A stretch of DNA of 64,000 bases, taken from contig NZ_JACHFM010000002.1 of NCBI RefSeq assembly GCF_014201905.1, positions 620,001-684,000 of the forward strand. The letters run 5' to 3'. Both the position numbers and the translations under genes were made by a program. Shown here in pieces: positions 47,753 through 57,001 of this stretch. The notes below the pieces were generated by a model. The model saw nothing but the letters and a program-made list of their open reading frames with translations, had not been told where the DNA came from and searched no databases. Position 1 is the first letter of the stretch. Each line of letters starts with the position of its first letter. The DNA comes from Amaricoccus macauensis (lineage in GTDB: Bacteria > Pseudomonadota > Alphaproteobacteria > Rhodobacterales > Rhodobacteraceae).

Positions 47753-48193
47753 ATGATCAACGTCCGCCATATCGTCGGGATGAAATCAACGACCCAGATC
47801 CTGAGCGTGAAGCCGACAGATCTGGTGCAGGACGTGACGCAGTTGCTTGCGAAGTATCGGATCGGCGCTGTGATTGTCAGCCGGGATGGCGATATCGTCG
47901 ACGGGATCCTGTCGGAACGCGACATCGTCCGAGCGCTTGGCACCCGCGGCGCGAGCGTGCTTCAGGAGCGTGCACAGGATCTGATGACCTCGGTGGTGAT
48001 CGGCTGCAAGCCGGAGGATCCGGCGCTCGACGTGCTCGAGAAGATGACCGATGGACGCTTCCGCCACATGCCGGTGATCGAGGAGAACCGGATGGTTGCG
48101 GTCATCTCGATCGGAGACGTGGTGAAGGCGCGCATCCAGGAAATCCAGTCGGAGAATGCCGCTCTGACCGACATGATTTCGAACAGCTGGTAG
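47753..48193 (+). CDS. CBS-domain pair protein
   Basis: The 146-residue product is essentially two CBS motifs (ILSVKPTDLVQDVTQLLAKY with IGAVIVSRDGDIVDGILSER, then MTSVVIGCKPEDPALDVLEK with FRHMPVIEENRMVAVISIGD). Such stand-alone pairs bind adenosine nucleotides and act as energy sensors. The partner is not evident. ATG 47753 gives the usual short leader NVRHIVGMK. The frame opens further upstream but without family similarity. Confidence 0.9.
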   Translation: MINVRHIVGMKSTTQILSVKPTDLVQDVTQLLAKYRIGAVIVSRDGDIVDGILSERDIVRALGTRGASVLQERAQDLMTSVVIGCKPEDPALDVLEKMTDGRFRHMPVIEENRMVAVISIGDVVKARIQEIQSENAALTDMISNSW

Positions 48194-48287
48194 TTCTTCT
48201 GGTGCCAACGCACCTTGACCGGAACCGCACGGCATTGTTGCTGCCTCAGGCCGGTTCGACTGGCCGGGGCAAAGGGGAATTACTGTG

Positions 48288-48806
48288 ATGCGGATCGGGC
48301 TCTATCCGGGGACGTTTGATCCCCTGACGCTTGGGCATATCGACATCATCCGGCGCGCGTGCAGCCTGGTCGACCGGCTGGTGATCGGGATTGCCGTCAA
48401 TCGCGACAAGGGGCCGATGTTCACGCTCGAGGAGCGGGTGGAGACGGTGGAGCGGGAATGCGCGCCCATCGCGCGCAGTACCGAGACCGAGATCGTCGCG
48501 CACCCGTTCGAGAACCTGCTGATCCACTGCGCGGAAGAGGTGAACGCGCATGTGATCATCCGAGGCCTGCGCGCCGTCTCCGACTTCGAGTACGAGTTTC
48601 AGATGGTCGGCATGAACCGGGCGATGAACGACACGATCGAGACGGTGTTTCTGATGGCCGACGCACATCATCAGGCGATTGCCTCGCGGCTGGTGAAGGA
48701 GATTGCCCGGCTGGGCGGCGACGTGCGGCGCTTCGTGCCGCCGCTGGTCGTCGAGGAACTGCTCCAGCGGCTGCGCGAGCAAAAGTTGGCGGCTGCGGCC
48801 GTTTGA
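48288..48806 (+). CDS. coaD: Phosphopantetheine adenylyltransferase CoaD
   Basis: CoaD makes dephospho-CoA from 4'-phosphopantetheine and ATP. The 172-residue product starts RIGLYPGTFDPLTLGHIDII with the T/HxGH nucleotidyltransferase motif. It continues with IGIAVNRDKGPMFTLEERVE, VIIRGLRAVSDFEYEFQM and a C-terminal SRLVKEIARLGGDVRRFVPP. ATG 48288 is preferred over the adjoining GTG 48285 because it starts the conserved N-terminus; AAAGGGGA lies upstream. Confidence 0.96.
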   Translation: MRIGLYPGTFDPLTLGHIDIIRRACSLVDRLVIGIAVNRDKGPMFTLEERVETVERECAPIARSTETEIVAHPFENLLIHCAEEVNAHVIIRGLRAVSDFEYEFQMVGMNRAMNDTIETVFLMADAHHQAIASRLVKEIARLGGDVRRFVPPLVVEELLQRLREQKLAAAAV

Positions 48807-48873
48807 ACCTTTCCGCCGCGGGCCACCCGGCCTAGGGTCCGCGGCCGAATGGGCTGATACGGAGGACGAAGCA

Positions 48874-49374
48874 ATGGCCGATCCCGAGAACACGCTGGTG
48901 ATCGAACTCAAGGACGGCGGCGCCGTCGAGATCGAGATGCTGCCCGATGTGGCACCGAAGCACGTGGAGCGGATCAAGGCGTTGGCGCGTGCCGGCGAAT
49001 ACGACAACGTTGCCTTCCATCGGGTGATCGAGGGCTTCATGGCGCAGACCGGCGACGTGGAGAACGGCGACATGGAGGACGGCTTCAACATCCGCCGGGC
49101 CGGCACGGGCGGGTCGAGCCAGCCGGACCTTCCGGCGGAATTCTCGAAGCTGCCGTTCGACCGGGGCGCGGTCGGCATGGCGCGTTCGCAGAACCCGAAC
49201 AGCGGCAACAGCCAGTTCTTCATCATGTTCCAGGACGGCCACTTCCTGAACGGCCAGTACACCGTATGGGGCCGCGTCACGAAGGGTATGGAGCACGTGG
49301 ACAACATCACCCGTGGCGAGCCGCCGGCAAGCCCCGACCGGATGGTGAAGGTCCGGGTGGCGGCCGACGCATGA
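48874..49374 (+). CDS. Cytoplasmic cyclophilin-type peptidyl-prolyl isomerase
   Basis: The 166-residue product is a cyclophilin (PPIase) that speeds proline isomerisation in protein folding. Core text is VAFHRVIEGFMAQTGD (Arg and Phe of the active site), RAGTGGSSQPDLPAEF, VGMARSQNPNSGNSQFFIMF and the TVWGRV strand. No signal peptide, so cytoplasmic. GGAGGA precedes ATG 48874. A second cyclophilin with a signal peptide overlaps its stop (ATGA), giving one cytoplasmic and one exported isomerase in tandem. Confidence 0.93.
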   Translation: MADPENTLVIELKDGGAVEIEMLPDVAPKHVERIKALARAGEYDNVAFHRVIEGFMAQTGDVENGDMEDGFNIRRAGTGGSSQPDLPAEFSKLPFDRGAVGMARSQNPNSGNSQFFIMFQDGHFLNGQYTVWGRVTKGMEHVDNITRGEPPASPDRMVKVRVAADA

Positions 49375-49928
49375 GGAGGCTCGCGCTTGGCCTCGCAGTC
49401 GTCGCCCTTGGCGCGACTGCGGCTGCGGCCGATACGCTCCAGATCGACGTCGACGGCTCGGTCAAGGGAACTGTCGAGATCGAACTCCTGCCGGAGGTCG
49501 CACCGCAGCATGTGGCGCAGATCGAGGCGCTGGCGAAGGCCGGCGCCTATGACGGGGTGGTGTTCCACCGGGTGATCGAAGGCTTCATGGCGCAGACCGG
49601 CGACGTGCAGTTCGGCAAGAAGGGCTCGCCGAACATCGCGCAGGCGGGAATGGGCGGGTCGGACATGCCGGACCTGAAGGCGGAGTTCTCCGACCTCAAG
49701 TTCGAGCGGGGCACCGTCGGCATGGCGCGCGCGATGGATCCCGACTCGGCGAACAGTCAGTTCTTCATCATGTTTGAGCCTGCGCCGAGCCTCGATGGGC
49801 AGTATACTGTCGTGGGCAAGGTCATCTCCGGCCAGGACGTGGTCGATCAGATCCGGCGGGGCGACGGGCCCAACGGTGAGGTCAGTGATCCCGACTGGAT
49901 GGCGAAAGTCACGGTGAAGGCCGACTGA
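49371..49928 (+). CDS. Exported cyclophilin-type peptidyl-prolyl isomerase
   Basis: The 185-residue product starts with a signal peptide (RRLALGLAVVALGATAAAAD, cleavage after AAA expected), so it acts in the periplasm. The cyclophilin core repeats the cytoplasmic neighbour: VVFHRVIEGFMAQTGDV, IAQAGMGGSDMPDLKAEF, VGMARAMDPDSANSQFFIMF. It is translationally coupled to that gene. The close similarity suggests local duplication plus acquisition of an export signal. Confidence 0.93.
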   Translation: MRRLALGLAVVALGATAAAADTLQIDVDGSVKGTVEIELLPEVAPQHVAQIEALAKAGAYDGVVFHRVIEGFMAQTGDVQFGKKGSPNIAQAGMGGSDMPDLKAEFSDLKFERGTVGMARAMDPDSANSQFFIMFEPAPSLDGQYTVVGKVISGQDVVDQIRRGDGPNGEVSDPDWMAKVTVKAD

Positions 49929-49943
49929 GAAGGAGAAGCAACG

Positions 49944-50192
49944 ATGGCGAAGCCGGATCTCGACGAGCGGATGAAGGCGCTCGAGGCTGCAATCGAGTCG
50001 GCGCGATCACGGCTCGTTGGTCGCGATGAGTTCGCGGGCGACGACATCGGTGATCTGCTCGCGACCATCAACCACGATTTCGACAAGGTCGCCCATGACG
50101 ATGTGGCCGCCGCCCATGCCCGCTACGACGCGATCGAGAAGCGGCTTGCGGCGGTGCAGGGCCGGATTGACAGCGCCGCGTCGAAAGACTGA
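49944..50192 (+). CDS. Small hypothetical protein after cyclophilins
   Basis: The 82-residue acidic, helical product (PDLDERMKALEAAIESAR, then FDKVAHDDVAAAHARYDAIE) looks like a short coiled-coil or helical-bundle protein. No family recognised and no signal peptide. A good ribosome site (AAGGAG) lies about 8 bases before ATG 49944. It is probably in the cyclophilin operon. Gene status rests on position, ribosome site and plausible composition. Confidence 0.65.
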   Translation: MAKPDLDERMKALEAAIESARSRLVGRDEFAGDDIGDLLATINHDFDKVAHDDVAAAHARYDAIEKRLAAVQGRIDSAASKD

Positions 50193-50249
50193 CGCAGTCG
50201 GCGCGGCCTTCGTGGCCGCGCCGATGTCACGACCGGCCAGGGGGGAGGC

Positions 50250-52169
50250 GTGTTGTTTCGGATCGCGACGTTGGAGGACATCCGCGCCGTTGAGGCAGAG
50301 ATGCCATGGTCTGAACGGCTGCACGCCTCCTCGCTCTACGACCAATTGGTCCTGACCACCGAGCGGTTCCCGGGACGCCCGGCGCTCACCTTTCAGCTTC
50401 GCAGCCGCCCTTCCGACAAGGTCGTGACGCTCGACTGGACGACGTTCCGGGCGGACGTCACCCGGGCAGCCAACCTGTTCCGGCGTCTTGGCGTCGGCGA
50501 CGGCGACACGGTCGCCTTCGTGCTGCCGAACACGATCGAGACGGCGGTGACGATCCTCGCCGGTTCGACCGCCGGTATCGTCATGCCGATAAACCCGCTG
50601 CTGCCCCCGGAGCATATCGCCCATCTCCTGCGGGACGCTGGCGCGCGGGTGGTGGTGACGCTCACGCCGTTTCCGAAGTCTGATCTCGCGGACCGGGTCG
50701 CCGAAGCGGTCGCGCTGGCACCGGATGTGCGGACGGTGGTGGAGGTCGATCTTCGCCGCTATCTGTCCGGAGCGCTCCGGATCCTCGTGCCGCTGCTCCG
50801 GCCACGCCGGCGGGTCAGCCATCACGCGGAGACCGTCGATTTCTGGTCGGCGCTCGGTCGGGAGCGTGGGGACGCGCTCGATTTCGTCGAGACCAAGGGC
50901 GACCGGATCTGCGCACGCTTTCATACCGGCGGCACCACCGGCCTGCCGAAGCTCGCACAGCACCGGGCGAGCGGAATCCTCTACAACGGCTGGTGCGGCG
51001 CGTCCTACGCATTCACCGAAGCCGACGTGCTCCTGTGCCCGCTGCCGCTGTTTCACGTCTTTGCCGCCTACCCGGTGCTGGCGTCGTGCCTCTTGTCGGG
51101 TGCGAGCATGGTGATGCCGACACCCATGGGCTACCGCGGCGACGGGGTTCTCGACAACTTCTGGAAGCTGATCGAGCGGCACCGGGTGACGTTCCTCATC
51201 GCCGTGCCGACAGCGGTCGCGGCGCTGATGCAGCGCAAGGTCGATGCCGATGTCTCGACCCTGCGGCTGGCGATCTGCGGCTCGTCGGCAATGCCCGTCG
51301 AGCTCTTCCGCCGCTTCGAGGAGGCGGCCGGGGTCACGGTGATCGAGGGGTACGGGATGACCGAGGCGACCTGCCTCGTCGCCGTCAATCCGCCGTTCGG
51401 TGAGCGCCGGGTCGGCAGCGTCGGTCTGCCGGTGCCCTATACCGAGGTCAGGATCCTGCACTGTGACAGCGAGGGCCGCGTGGTGCGGACCTGTGGCACG
51501 GAGGAGGTGGGCGAAATCTGCCTGCGAGCGCCCGGCGTGCACGCGGAGATCTACACCGACCCCCGGCTCAACCGGAAGACCTTCGCGGACGGCGGCTTTC
51601 TTCGCACCGGAGACCTCGGGCGGCTCGACGCGGAGGGGTATCTCTGGATCACCGGCCGGGCGAAGGATCTCATCATCCGGGGTGGCCACAATATCGATCC
51701 CGCAGTGATCGAGGAGGCGCTCATGCGCCACCCGCACGTCGCCTTTGCCGGCGCGATCGGCCAGCCCGACCCGCTGTCGGGCGAGGTACCGGCCGCCTAT
51801 GTCGAGCTTGTCGCCGGAGAGAGCATCGAGCCGGAGGCGCTGATCGCCCATGTGCGGGCACAGGCGCTGGAGCCGGCAGCCTTGCCGAAGCACCTCGAGA
51901 TCCTGCCAGAGTTGCCGAAGACGGCGGTTGGCAAGATCTTCAAGCCCGACCTGCGGCGCAGGGCGATCACCCGGGTCTTCGACGCGGCGCTTGCCGCGGC
52001 GGGAAGCGAGGCGCGGGTCACCGAGGTGGTCGAGGATCGGCGTCGTGGCCTGGTTGCGCGCATTCGTCCGGGGGCCGGTGGTCCCGACGATGCCGCGGCC
52101 GCGGGGGCTCTCGGCGGCTTCGCGGTGGCATGGGAATGGGTCAGGCCGGAGGGGCCCGCCGACCCCTGA
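50250..52169 (+). CDS. Acyl-CoA synthetase (AMP-forming)
   Basis: This adenylate-forming enzyme would activate a carboxylic acid to its CoA thioester. The 639-residue product has the P-loop ARFHTGGTTGLPKL, the YGMTEATCLV motif, GEICLRAPGVH, and the A8/A10 region LRTGDLGRLDAEGYLWITGR with KDLIIRGGHNIDP, ending in the catalytic Lys in LPKTAVGKIFK. A C-terminal extension of about 60 residues follows. GTG 50250 starts the frame with GGGGGAGG close by. Substrate not readable; etfBA in the window fits fatty-acid use. Confidence 0.92.
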   Translation: MLFRIATLEDIRAVEAEMPWSERLHASSLYDQLVLTTERFPGRPALTFQLRSRPSDKVVTLDWTTFRADVTRAANLFRRLGVGDGDTVAFVLPNTIETAVTILAGSTAGIVMPINPLLPPEHIAHLLRDAGARVVVTLTPFPKSDLADRVAEAVALAPDVRTVVEVDLRRYLSGALRILVPLLRPRRRVSHHAETVDFWSALGRERGDALDFVETKGDRICARFHTGGTTGLPKLAQHRASGILYNGWCGASYAFTEADVLLCPLPLFHVFAAYPVLASCLLSGASMVMPTPMGYRGDGVLDNFWKLIERHRVTFLIAVPTAVAALMQRKVDADVSTLRLAICGSSAMPVELFRRFEEAAGVTVIEGYGMTEATCLVAVNPPFGERRVGSVGLPVPYTEVRILHCDSEGRVVRTCGTEEVGEICLRAPGVHAEIYTDPRLNRKTFADGGFLRTGDLGRLDAEGYLWITGRAKDLIIRGGHNIDPAVIEEALMRHPHVAFAGAIGQPDPLSGEVPAAYVELVAGESIEPEALIAHVRAQALEPAALPKHLEILPELPKTAVGKIFKPDLRRRAITRVFDAALAAAGSEARVTEVVEDRRRGLVARIRPGAGGPDDAAAAGALGGFAVAWEWVRPEGPADP

Positions 52170-52249
52170 GCCGCCGCCGTTGGCTGATGTCTGCTCTTGC
52201 CTGTCGGCCCGGACTTGCCCACTAGAGGCATGAGCGCGCCTGCGGAGGG

Positions 52250-53224
52250 ATGCCGATGATCTTTGGGTACACCGTTGAGAATGGGCGACTTCGGGAGAGA
52301 CCATCGCCCGAGCAGAGCCTGGCGGACCTCGTCTGGATCGATCTCGACAACCCGACGCGCGAGGAGGAGAAGGCAATCGAGGCGGCACTCGGCTTTGAGG
52401 TACCAACGCCCGCGGAGATGCACGAGATCGAGGTGTCGAGCCGGCTCTACATCGAAGACGGCGCGGCCTTCATGACCGCGAACCTGCCGGTGCACTTCGA
52501 GACGGACGAGCCGGAGCTTGCGCCGGTGACGTTCGTGCTGAAATCGGGGCGGCTGCTGACGCTGCGCTATCACCAGCCCCGGACGTTTCGCACCTTCATC
52601 ACCCGCGCCGAGCGGGTGGATGTGGGCTGCACCAACGGGCTGACCGTGCTTCTCGGGCTCCTTGAGGTGGTGATCGACCGGGTGGCCGACATCATCGAAG
52701 GGGTCGGGCGCGAGGTCGAGGCGCTCTCGCGCACCATCTTCCGCTCGCAGCCGAGCCGGCCGGGCAAGGGCCCGGACTATACTGGCATCCTGCGCGGGCT
52801 CGGGCGGCAGGGCGACCTGCTTGCGGGCGGGATCGACAGTCTGGTGACGCTTGAGCGCATCATCGCCTTTCTGTCGGCCGGCAGCGTGGCGAACGCCGAC
52901 AAGGATGGACGGGTCCGGCTGAAGTCCGCCGGTCGCGACGCGCGGTTCCTTGCGGAACACTCGAATGCGCTCCTGCAGAAGCTGAACTTCCTGCTCGACG
53001 CCACGCTTGGCATGATCTCGATCGAGCAGAACAACATCATCAAGATCTTTTCGGTGGCCGCGGTGGTGTTCCTGCCGCCGACCCTCATCGCCTCGATCTA
53101 CGGGATGAATTTCGTGCTGATGCCGGAACTGGAGTGGGTCGCGGGCTACCCCTTCGCGATCGGTCTCATGGTGCTCTCGGCCGTGGTGTCCTACGGAATC
53201 TTCAAGTCGCGCGGCTGGCTCTGA
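52250..53224 (+). CDS. corA: CorA family magnesium transporter
   Basis: CorA is a pentameric Mg2+/Co2+/Ni2+ channel. The 324-residue product has a large cytoplasmic funnel (FEVPTPAEMHEIEVSSRLY, the MxxIxxSS-like start) and a long helix. Two C-terminal membrane segments (IKIFSVAAVVFLPPTLIASIYG, then YPFAIGLMVLSAVVSYGIF) flank the diagnostic YGMNF pore motif. The C-terminal tail KSRGWL is short and basic, as expected. Confidence 0.95.
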   Translation: MPMIFGYTVENGRLRERPSPEQSLADLVWIDLDNPTREEEKAIEAALGFEVPTPAEMHEIEVSSRLYIEDGAAFMTANLPVHFETDEPELAPVTFVLKSGRLLTLRYHQPRTFRTFITRAERVDVGCTNGLTVLLGLLEVVIDRVADIIEGVGREVEALSRTIFRSQPSRPGKGPDYTGILRGLGRQGDLLAGGIDSLVTLERIIAFLSAGSVANADKDGRVRLKSAGRDARFLAEHSNALLQKLNFLLDATLGMISIEQNNIIKIFSVAAVVFLPPTLIASIYGMNFVLMPELEWVAGYPFAIGLMVLSAVVSYGIFKSRGWL

Positions 53225-53228
53225 AGCG

Positions 53229-53408
53229 TCAGGAGTCCTGCGCGGCCGGTGCGGCCGCCCGCGCGAGGGCGTCCCGGCCCTCGATGATCAGCAGCACCAT
53301 GGCATCGTCGAGCTTTTCGGCAAGCTGCGCCAGGCCGTTTGCCGCCGCGTATACCCGCAGCTCGGTCAGGATATCGTACATCTGGCGATGATCTTCCGGC
53401 AGGTACAT
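53229..53408 (-). CDS. Small hypothetical protein, 59 residues
   Basis: A reading frame below the usual length cut encodes a 59-residue protein: YLPEDHRQMYDILTELRVYA, then a helical stretch with LAEKLDDAMVLLIIEG. It reads antisense to the corA end and toward it. Composition and third-base use look coding (few rare residues, amphipathic helices). No strong ribosome site precedes ATG 53408. It may be a small conserved protein of this clade, but that cannot be checked here. Confidence 0.5.
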   Translation of the reverse strand: MYLPEDHRQMYDILTELRVYAAANGLAQLAEKLDDAMVLLIIEGRDALARAAAPAAQDS

Positions 53409-53508
53409 GGCATGCGATCCCAGCAGCGATTTCTACTGTTCTATTGCCGTGTTGCGGGCGCGGACAGATGATTCTTGCGGAACGATGAAGAAGCCGGTGG
53501 CGGCCGAG

Positions 53509-53748
53509 TCACCAGTGGGGCGGCGCCACGTTCGCGGCCGGCGTCTCGGCGTCGTCCCCGGCGGCCTCGACCCGCTGCGCGAGCCGCAGGAGAATGCGTT
53601 CGAGACGGTCGATGCGATCCGACTGGGCGCGGATAACGTCGCTCAGATCATCCGTCAGCCGTTCCTGGTGGGCGAGGGCGATCTCGAGCTCGGTCAGGCG
53701 ATCGGTGTCGGGCAAGGCGGGCTCCGGGGTGCGAGGCGGGGCCGGCAT
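53509..53748 (-). CDS. slyX: SlyX family protein
   Basis: SlyX proteins are short coiled-coil proteins of unknown function. The 79-residue product has a coiled coil (DRLTELEIALAHQERLTDDL, then SDVIRAQSDRIDRLERILLRL) and the hallmark C-terminus ending PPHW (PPHY in most members). ATG 53748 is chosen over TTG 53769. Confidence 0.88.
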   Translation of the reverse strand: MPAPPRTPEPALPDTDRLTELEIALAHQERLTDDLSDVIRAQSDRIDRLERILLRLAQRVEAAGDDAETPAANVAPPHW

Positions 53749-53814
53749 TCTAGCATCGACTCGTGACAATGCAGCCGCTAAACCCGGCGGGCCTTTAAAC
53801 CCCGGGGGAAGGCC

Positions 53815-54291
53815 TTGCCGGAATTCACGGATAGGGAGCTGCGCGACGCGCTCGGGCGGTTTGCCACCGGCGTCACGGTGGTGACGACCGAGGGCCCGGA
53901 CGGGCCGCTCGGCATCACCGCGAACAGCTTTGCGTCGGTGTCGCTCGATCCGCCGCTGGTGCTCTGGTCACCGGCGCGCAAGTCGCGGCGTTTCCCCGCG
54001 TTCGAGGCGGCATCGCACTTCGCCGTCCATGTGCTCAGCAGCGGGCAGCGGCACCTCGCGGAGCGCTTTGCCGGATCCGAGCAGGGGTTCATCGGGCTCG
54101 AGTTCGAGCGCGGGATCGGCGAGGTGCCGTTGCTCGCCGGTTGCGCCGCGCGACTTGAGTGCCGGCACGCGGCGGGCCACGACGGAGGCGATCACCTGAT
54201 TGTCGTCGGCGAGGTGCTGAGGGTCGAGGAGACCGACCTGCCGCCGCTGGTCTACTGGCGCGGCGGCTATCACGAGCCGACGCTCGGCTGA
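53815..54291 (+). CDS. Flavin reductase-like (FMN-binding split barrel) protein
   Basis: The 158-residue product fits the flavin-reductase domain: [59 protein letters not shown] and YWRGGYHEP. It would reduce FMN with NAD(P)H for a flavin monooxygenase partner, none of which is adjacent. TTG 53815 is used because GGGGGAAG lies 3-9 bases upstream and no ATG fits. Confidence 0.87.
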   Translation: MPEFTDRELRDALGRFATGVTVVTTEGPDGPLGITANSFASVSLDPPLVLWSPARKSRRFPAFEAASHFAVHVLSSGQRHLAERFAGSEQGFIGLEFERGIGEVPLLAGCAARLECRHAAGHDGGDHLIVVGEVLRVEETDLPPLVYWRGGYHEPTLG

Positions 54292-54359
54292 GCCCGGCTT
54301 GCCCTTGCGGGGTCCCCGCGGTAGGAGGGCGCCGCGAACCCGGAGGCGAGCCGTTTTCC

Positions 54360-55862
54360 ATGGCCAAGGACAAGATCAAGAAGCCGCGCCGGCCCCGTGC
54401 CGAGACGCCGCGCGGGTTCCGTGACTATTTCGGTGCCGAGGTGCGGGCGCGGGCGACCATGCTCGGGCGGATCACCGATGTCTATCACGCCTACGGATTC
54501 GATCCGCTTGAGACGAGCGCGGTCGAGACCGTCGAGGCGCTGGGGAAGTTCCTCCCCGACGTCGACCGCCCGAACGAGGGCGTGTTTGCGTGGCAGGACG
54601 AGGACGACAGCTGGCTGGCCCTGCGCTATGATCTGACCGCGCCGCTGGCGCGGGTCTACGCCCAGAACCGGATGCGCCTGCCGAGCCCTTACCGCCGCTA
54701 TCAGATTGGTCCGGTCTGGCGCAACGAGAAGCCGGGACCGGGACGGTTCCGGCAATTCTATCAATGTGATGCCGACACGGTCGGCTCTGGCAACGTTGCG
54801 GCGGATGCCGAGATCTGCGCCATGCTCGGCGATGCGCTCGAAGCTGCGGGGATCGCGCGAAGCGACTTCGTGGTGCGGATCAACAACCGCAAGGTGCTGA
54901 ACGGGGTGATGGAGACGATCGGTCTCCTCGACCCGTCGGACCCGGAGAAGGACAGCGCCCGGCGCGGCATCGTCATGCGGGCGATCGACAAGATCGACCG
55001 GCTCGGGCCCGAAGGCGTGCGGCTCCTGATGGGGCCGGGGCGCAAGGACGAGAGCGGCGACTTCACGGCGGGCGCCGGCTGCGGCGCGGAAGAGGCGGAT
55101 CTGGTGCTGGCCTTCATGGCCGCGCGTGGCAGCGACGGGGCGGCAACCTGCGCGCGGCTGCGCGAGCTTGTGGGCGCGTCGGCGGCAGGGCTCGCGGGCG
55201 TGGAGGAACTCGAGGCGATTGCTGAGCTTCTGCAGGCGCGCGGTGCGTCGGGGGTGATCGACCCCTCGGTGGTGCGTGGCCTCGGCTACTACACCGGCCC
55301 GGTCTACGAGGCGGAACTGACGTTTGACGTGGTCGGCGACGACGGCAAGCCGCGGCAGTTCGGCTCGGTCGCGGGCGGTGGACGTTACGACGATCTGGTC
55401 AAGCGCTTCACCGGCGAAGCGGTGCCGGCGACGGGCATCTCGATCGGTGTCGACCGGCTGCTGGCGGCGCTTGGCGAGAAGGGCCGCCTCGCCTCGGAAG
55501 AGGCGGGACCGGTGGTCATCACCGTGATGGATCGCGACGCCATGCCCGGCTATCAGGCGATGGCGGCTGAGTTGCGCGCGGCGGGGATCCGGGCCGAGGT
55601 CTTCCTCGGCGGTGGCGGCATGGGCAAGCAGCTCAAGTATGCCGACCAGCGCCGCAGCGCTGTCGCGATCATCGAGGGCGCCGACGAGCGGGACCGGGGC
55701 GTGGTGCAGATCAAGGATCTGGCCCTCGGCGCACAGCTCGCCAGCGAGATCGAGAGCCACGACGACTGGAAGGCGCAGCCGGCACAGGTCGAGGCAGCCC
55801 GCGACCAGCTGGTCGCGGAGGTTCGGGCAATGCTGGCGCGCGGATCGGGCGGACAGCCCTGA
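54360..55862 (+). CDS. hisS: Histidyl-tRNA synthetase
   Basis: HisS charges tRNA-His. The 500-residue class II synthetase has motif 1 (around [20 protein letters not shown]), motif 2 ([20 protein letters not shown]), the histidine-A region ([13 protein letters not shown]) and motif 3 ([13 protein letters not shown], then [10 protein letters not shown]). The anticodon-binding domain is at the C-terminus. Long form as in Rhodobacterales. Its TGA overlaps the hisZ ATG by one base. Confidence 0.97.
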   Translation: MAKDKIKKPRRPRAETPRGFRDYFGAEVRARATMLGRITDVYHAYGFDPLETSAVETVEALGKFLPDVDRPNEGVFAWQDEDDSWLALRYDLTAPLARVYAQNRMRLPSPYRRYQIGPVWRNEKPGPGRFRQFYQCDADTVGSGNVAADAEICAMLGDALEAAGIARSDFVVRINNRKVLNGVMETIGLLDPSDPEKDSARRGIVMRAIDKIDRLGPEGVRLLMGPGRKDESGDFTAGAGCGAEEADLVLAFMAARGSDGAATCARLRELVGASAAGLAGVEELEAIAELLQARGASGVIDPSVVRGLGYYTGPVYEAELTFDVVGDDGKPRQFGSVAGGGRYDDLVKRFTGEAVPATGISIGVDRLLAALGEKGRLASEEAGPVVITVMDRDAMPGYQAMAAELRAAGIRAEVFLGGGGMGKQLKYADQRRSAVAIIEGADERDRGVVQIKDLALGAQLASEIESHDDWKAQPAQVEAARDQLVAEVRAMLARGSGGQP

Positions 55863-57001
55863 TGGTCGCGGACCGGGCGTATCTCAAAGGCGCGCGGATC
55901 GGTGAGCCGCTGTCACGGCTCGATGCCGAGGTGGCACGCATTGTCGCCGCGCTCGGCGCGACTGGCGCGGTCCGGGTGGAGCCCGAGGCTCTGCAACCGG
56001 CGGACGTGCTGCTCGACCTCTACGGCGAGGACATCCGGGCGCGCGCGTTCACCGTGCGCGACGAGGGCGGCGAGATGATGCTCCGTCCCGATTTCACCGT
56101 GCCGATCGTGCGGCTGCACATGGACGCCGGCGCGGAGCCCGCCCGCTACGTCTATTGCGGGCCGGTCTGGCGCAGGCAGGATGCGGGCAGCCGGCGGCCG
56201 CGCGAGTACCTTCAGGCGGGATTCGAGATCTTCGAGGCCGGTGACCCGGCGGCGCAGGATGCCGAGGCGCTGGCCGTGATCCGCGGTGCCCTTGGCGATG
56301 CACCTGTCCGGCTCGTCACCGGCGATCTCGGGCTCATCCTCGCGACGATCGACGCACTCGACACCAGTGCGCCCCGCAAGGCCGCTCTCCGGCGTCACGT
56401 GTGGCGGCCGCACCGGTTTCACGCGCTGCTCCAGCGCTATGGTGTAGGCCACGCGTCGGCAACTGCCGCGCGCGCCGAGCTTCTGGCGGCGGAGGCAGCC
56501 GGCGGGACGCAGGCGATGATCACAGCCGGCGGGGTTGTGGTCGGGCTCCGGGAAGTCGCCGAAGTCGCAGCCCGGGTCTCGGTGCTGGCGACCGAGGCCG
56601 CAACCGCGCCGCTTGCGAGGCAAGACGTCGACCGGATCGAGGCGGTGCTCGCGGTTGAAGGCTCCGCATCGGAGGCGCTTGTCGCGCTTCGCGGTCTGGC
56701 ACACGGCCTGCCCGCGCTTGACGCCGCCGTCGATCGCTATGCCCGGCGGCTCGATGCGCTGGCGGAGCGCGGCATCTCCCCGGACGAGCTGCGCTTCGAG
56801 GGCAGTTTCGGGCGCACGACGCTCGAATACTACGATGGCTTCGTCTTCGGCGCCCTGCCGGTCGGACGCGACGACCTGCCGCCGATCGCCACCGGCGGCC
56901 GCTACGACGCCCTGACGCGGGTGCTGGGGCAGGGGGCCGGCATCCCCGCGGTTGGCGGCATCGTGCGGCCGGAGGCGCTGATGGCGCTCATGGAGGGCTG
57001 A
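55862..57001 (+). CDS. hisZ: HisZ, regulatory subunit of ATP phosphoribosyltransferase
   Basis: HisZ is a HisS paralog without charging activity that activates short HisG and senses histidine. The 379-residue product has the HisS-like core (VLLDLYGEDIRARAFTVRDE, MMLRPDFTVPIVRLH, YCGPVWRRQDAGSRRPREYL) but lacks the anticodon-binding domain. It is coupled to hisS upstream and hisG downstream (one-base overlaps), as expected for a HisZ-HisG complex. Confidence 0.96.
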   Translation: MVADRAYLKGARIGEPLSRLDAEVARIVAALGATGAVRVEPEALQPADVLLDLYGEDIRARAFTVRDEGGEMMLRPDFTVPIVRLHMDAGAEPARYVYCGPVWRRQDAGSRRPREYLQAGFEIFEAGDPAAQDAEALAVIRGALGDAPVRLVTGDLGLILATIDALDTSAPRKAALRRHVWRPHRFHALLQRYGVGHASATAARAELLAAEAAGGTQAMITAGGVVVGLREVAEVAARVSVLATEAATAPLARQDVDRIEAVLAVEGSASEALVALRGLAHGLPALDAAVDRYARRLDALAERGISPDELRFEGSFGRTTLEYYDGFVFGALPVGRDDLPPIATGGRYDALTRVLGQGAGIPAVGGIVRPEALMALMEG

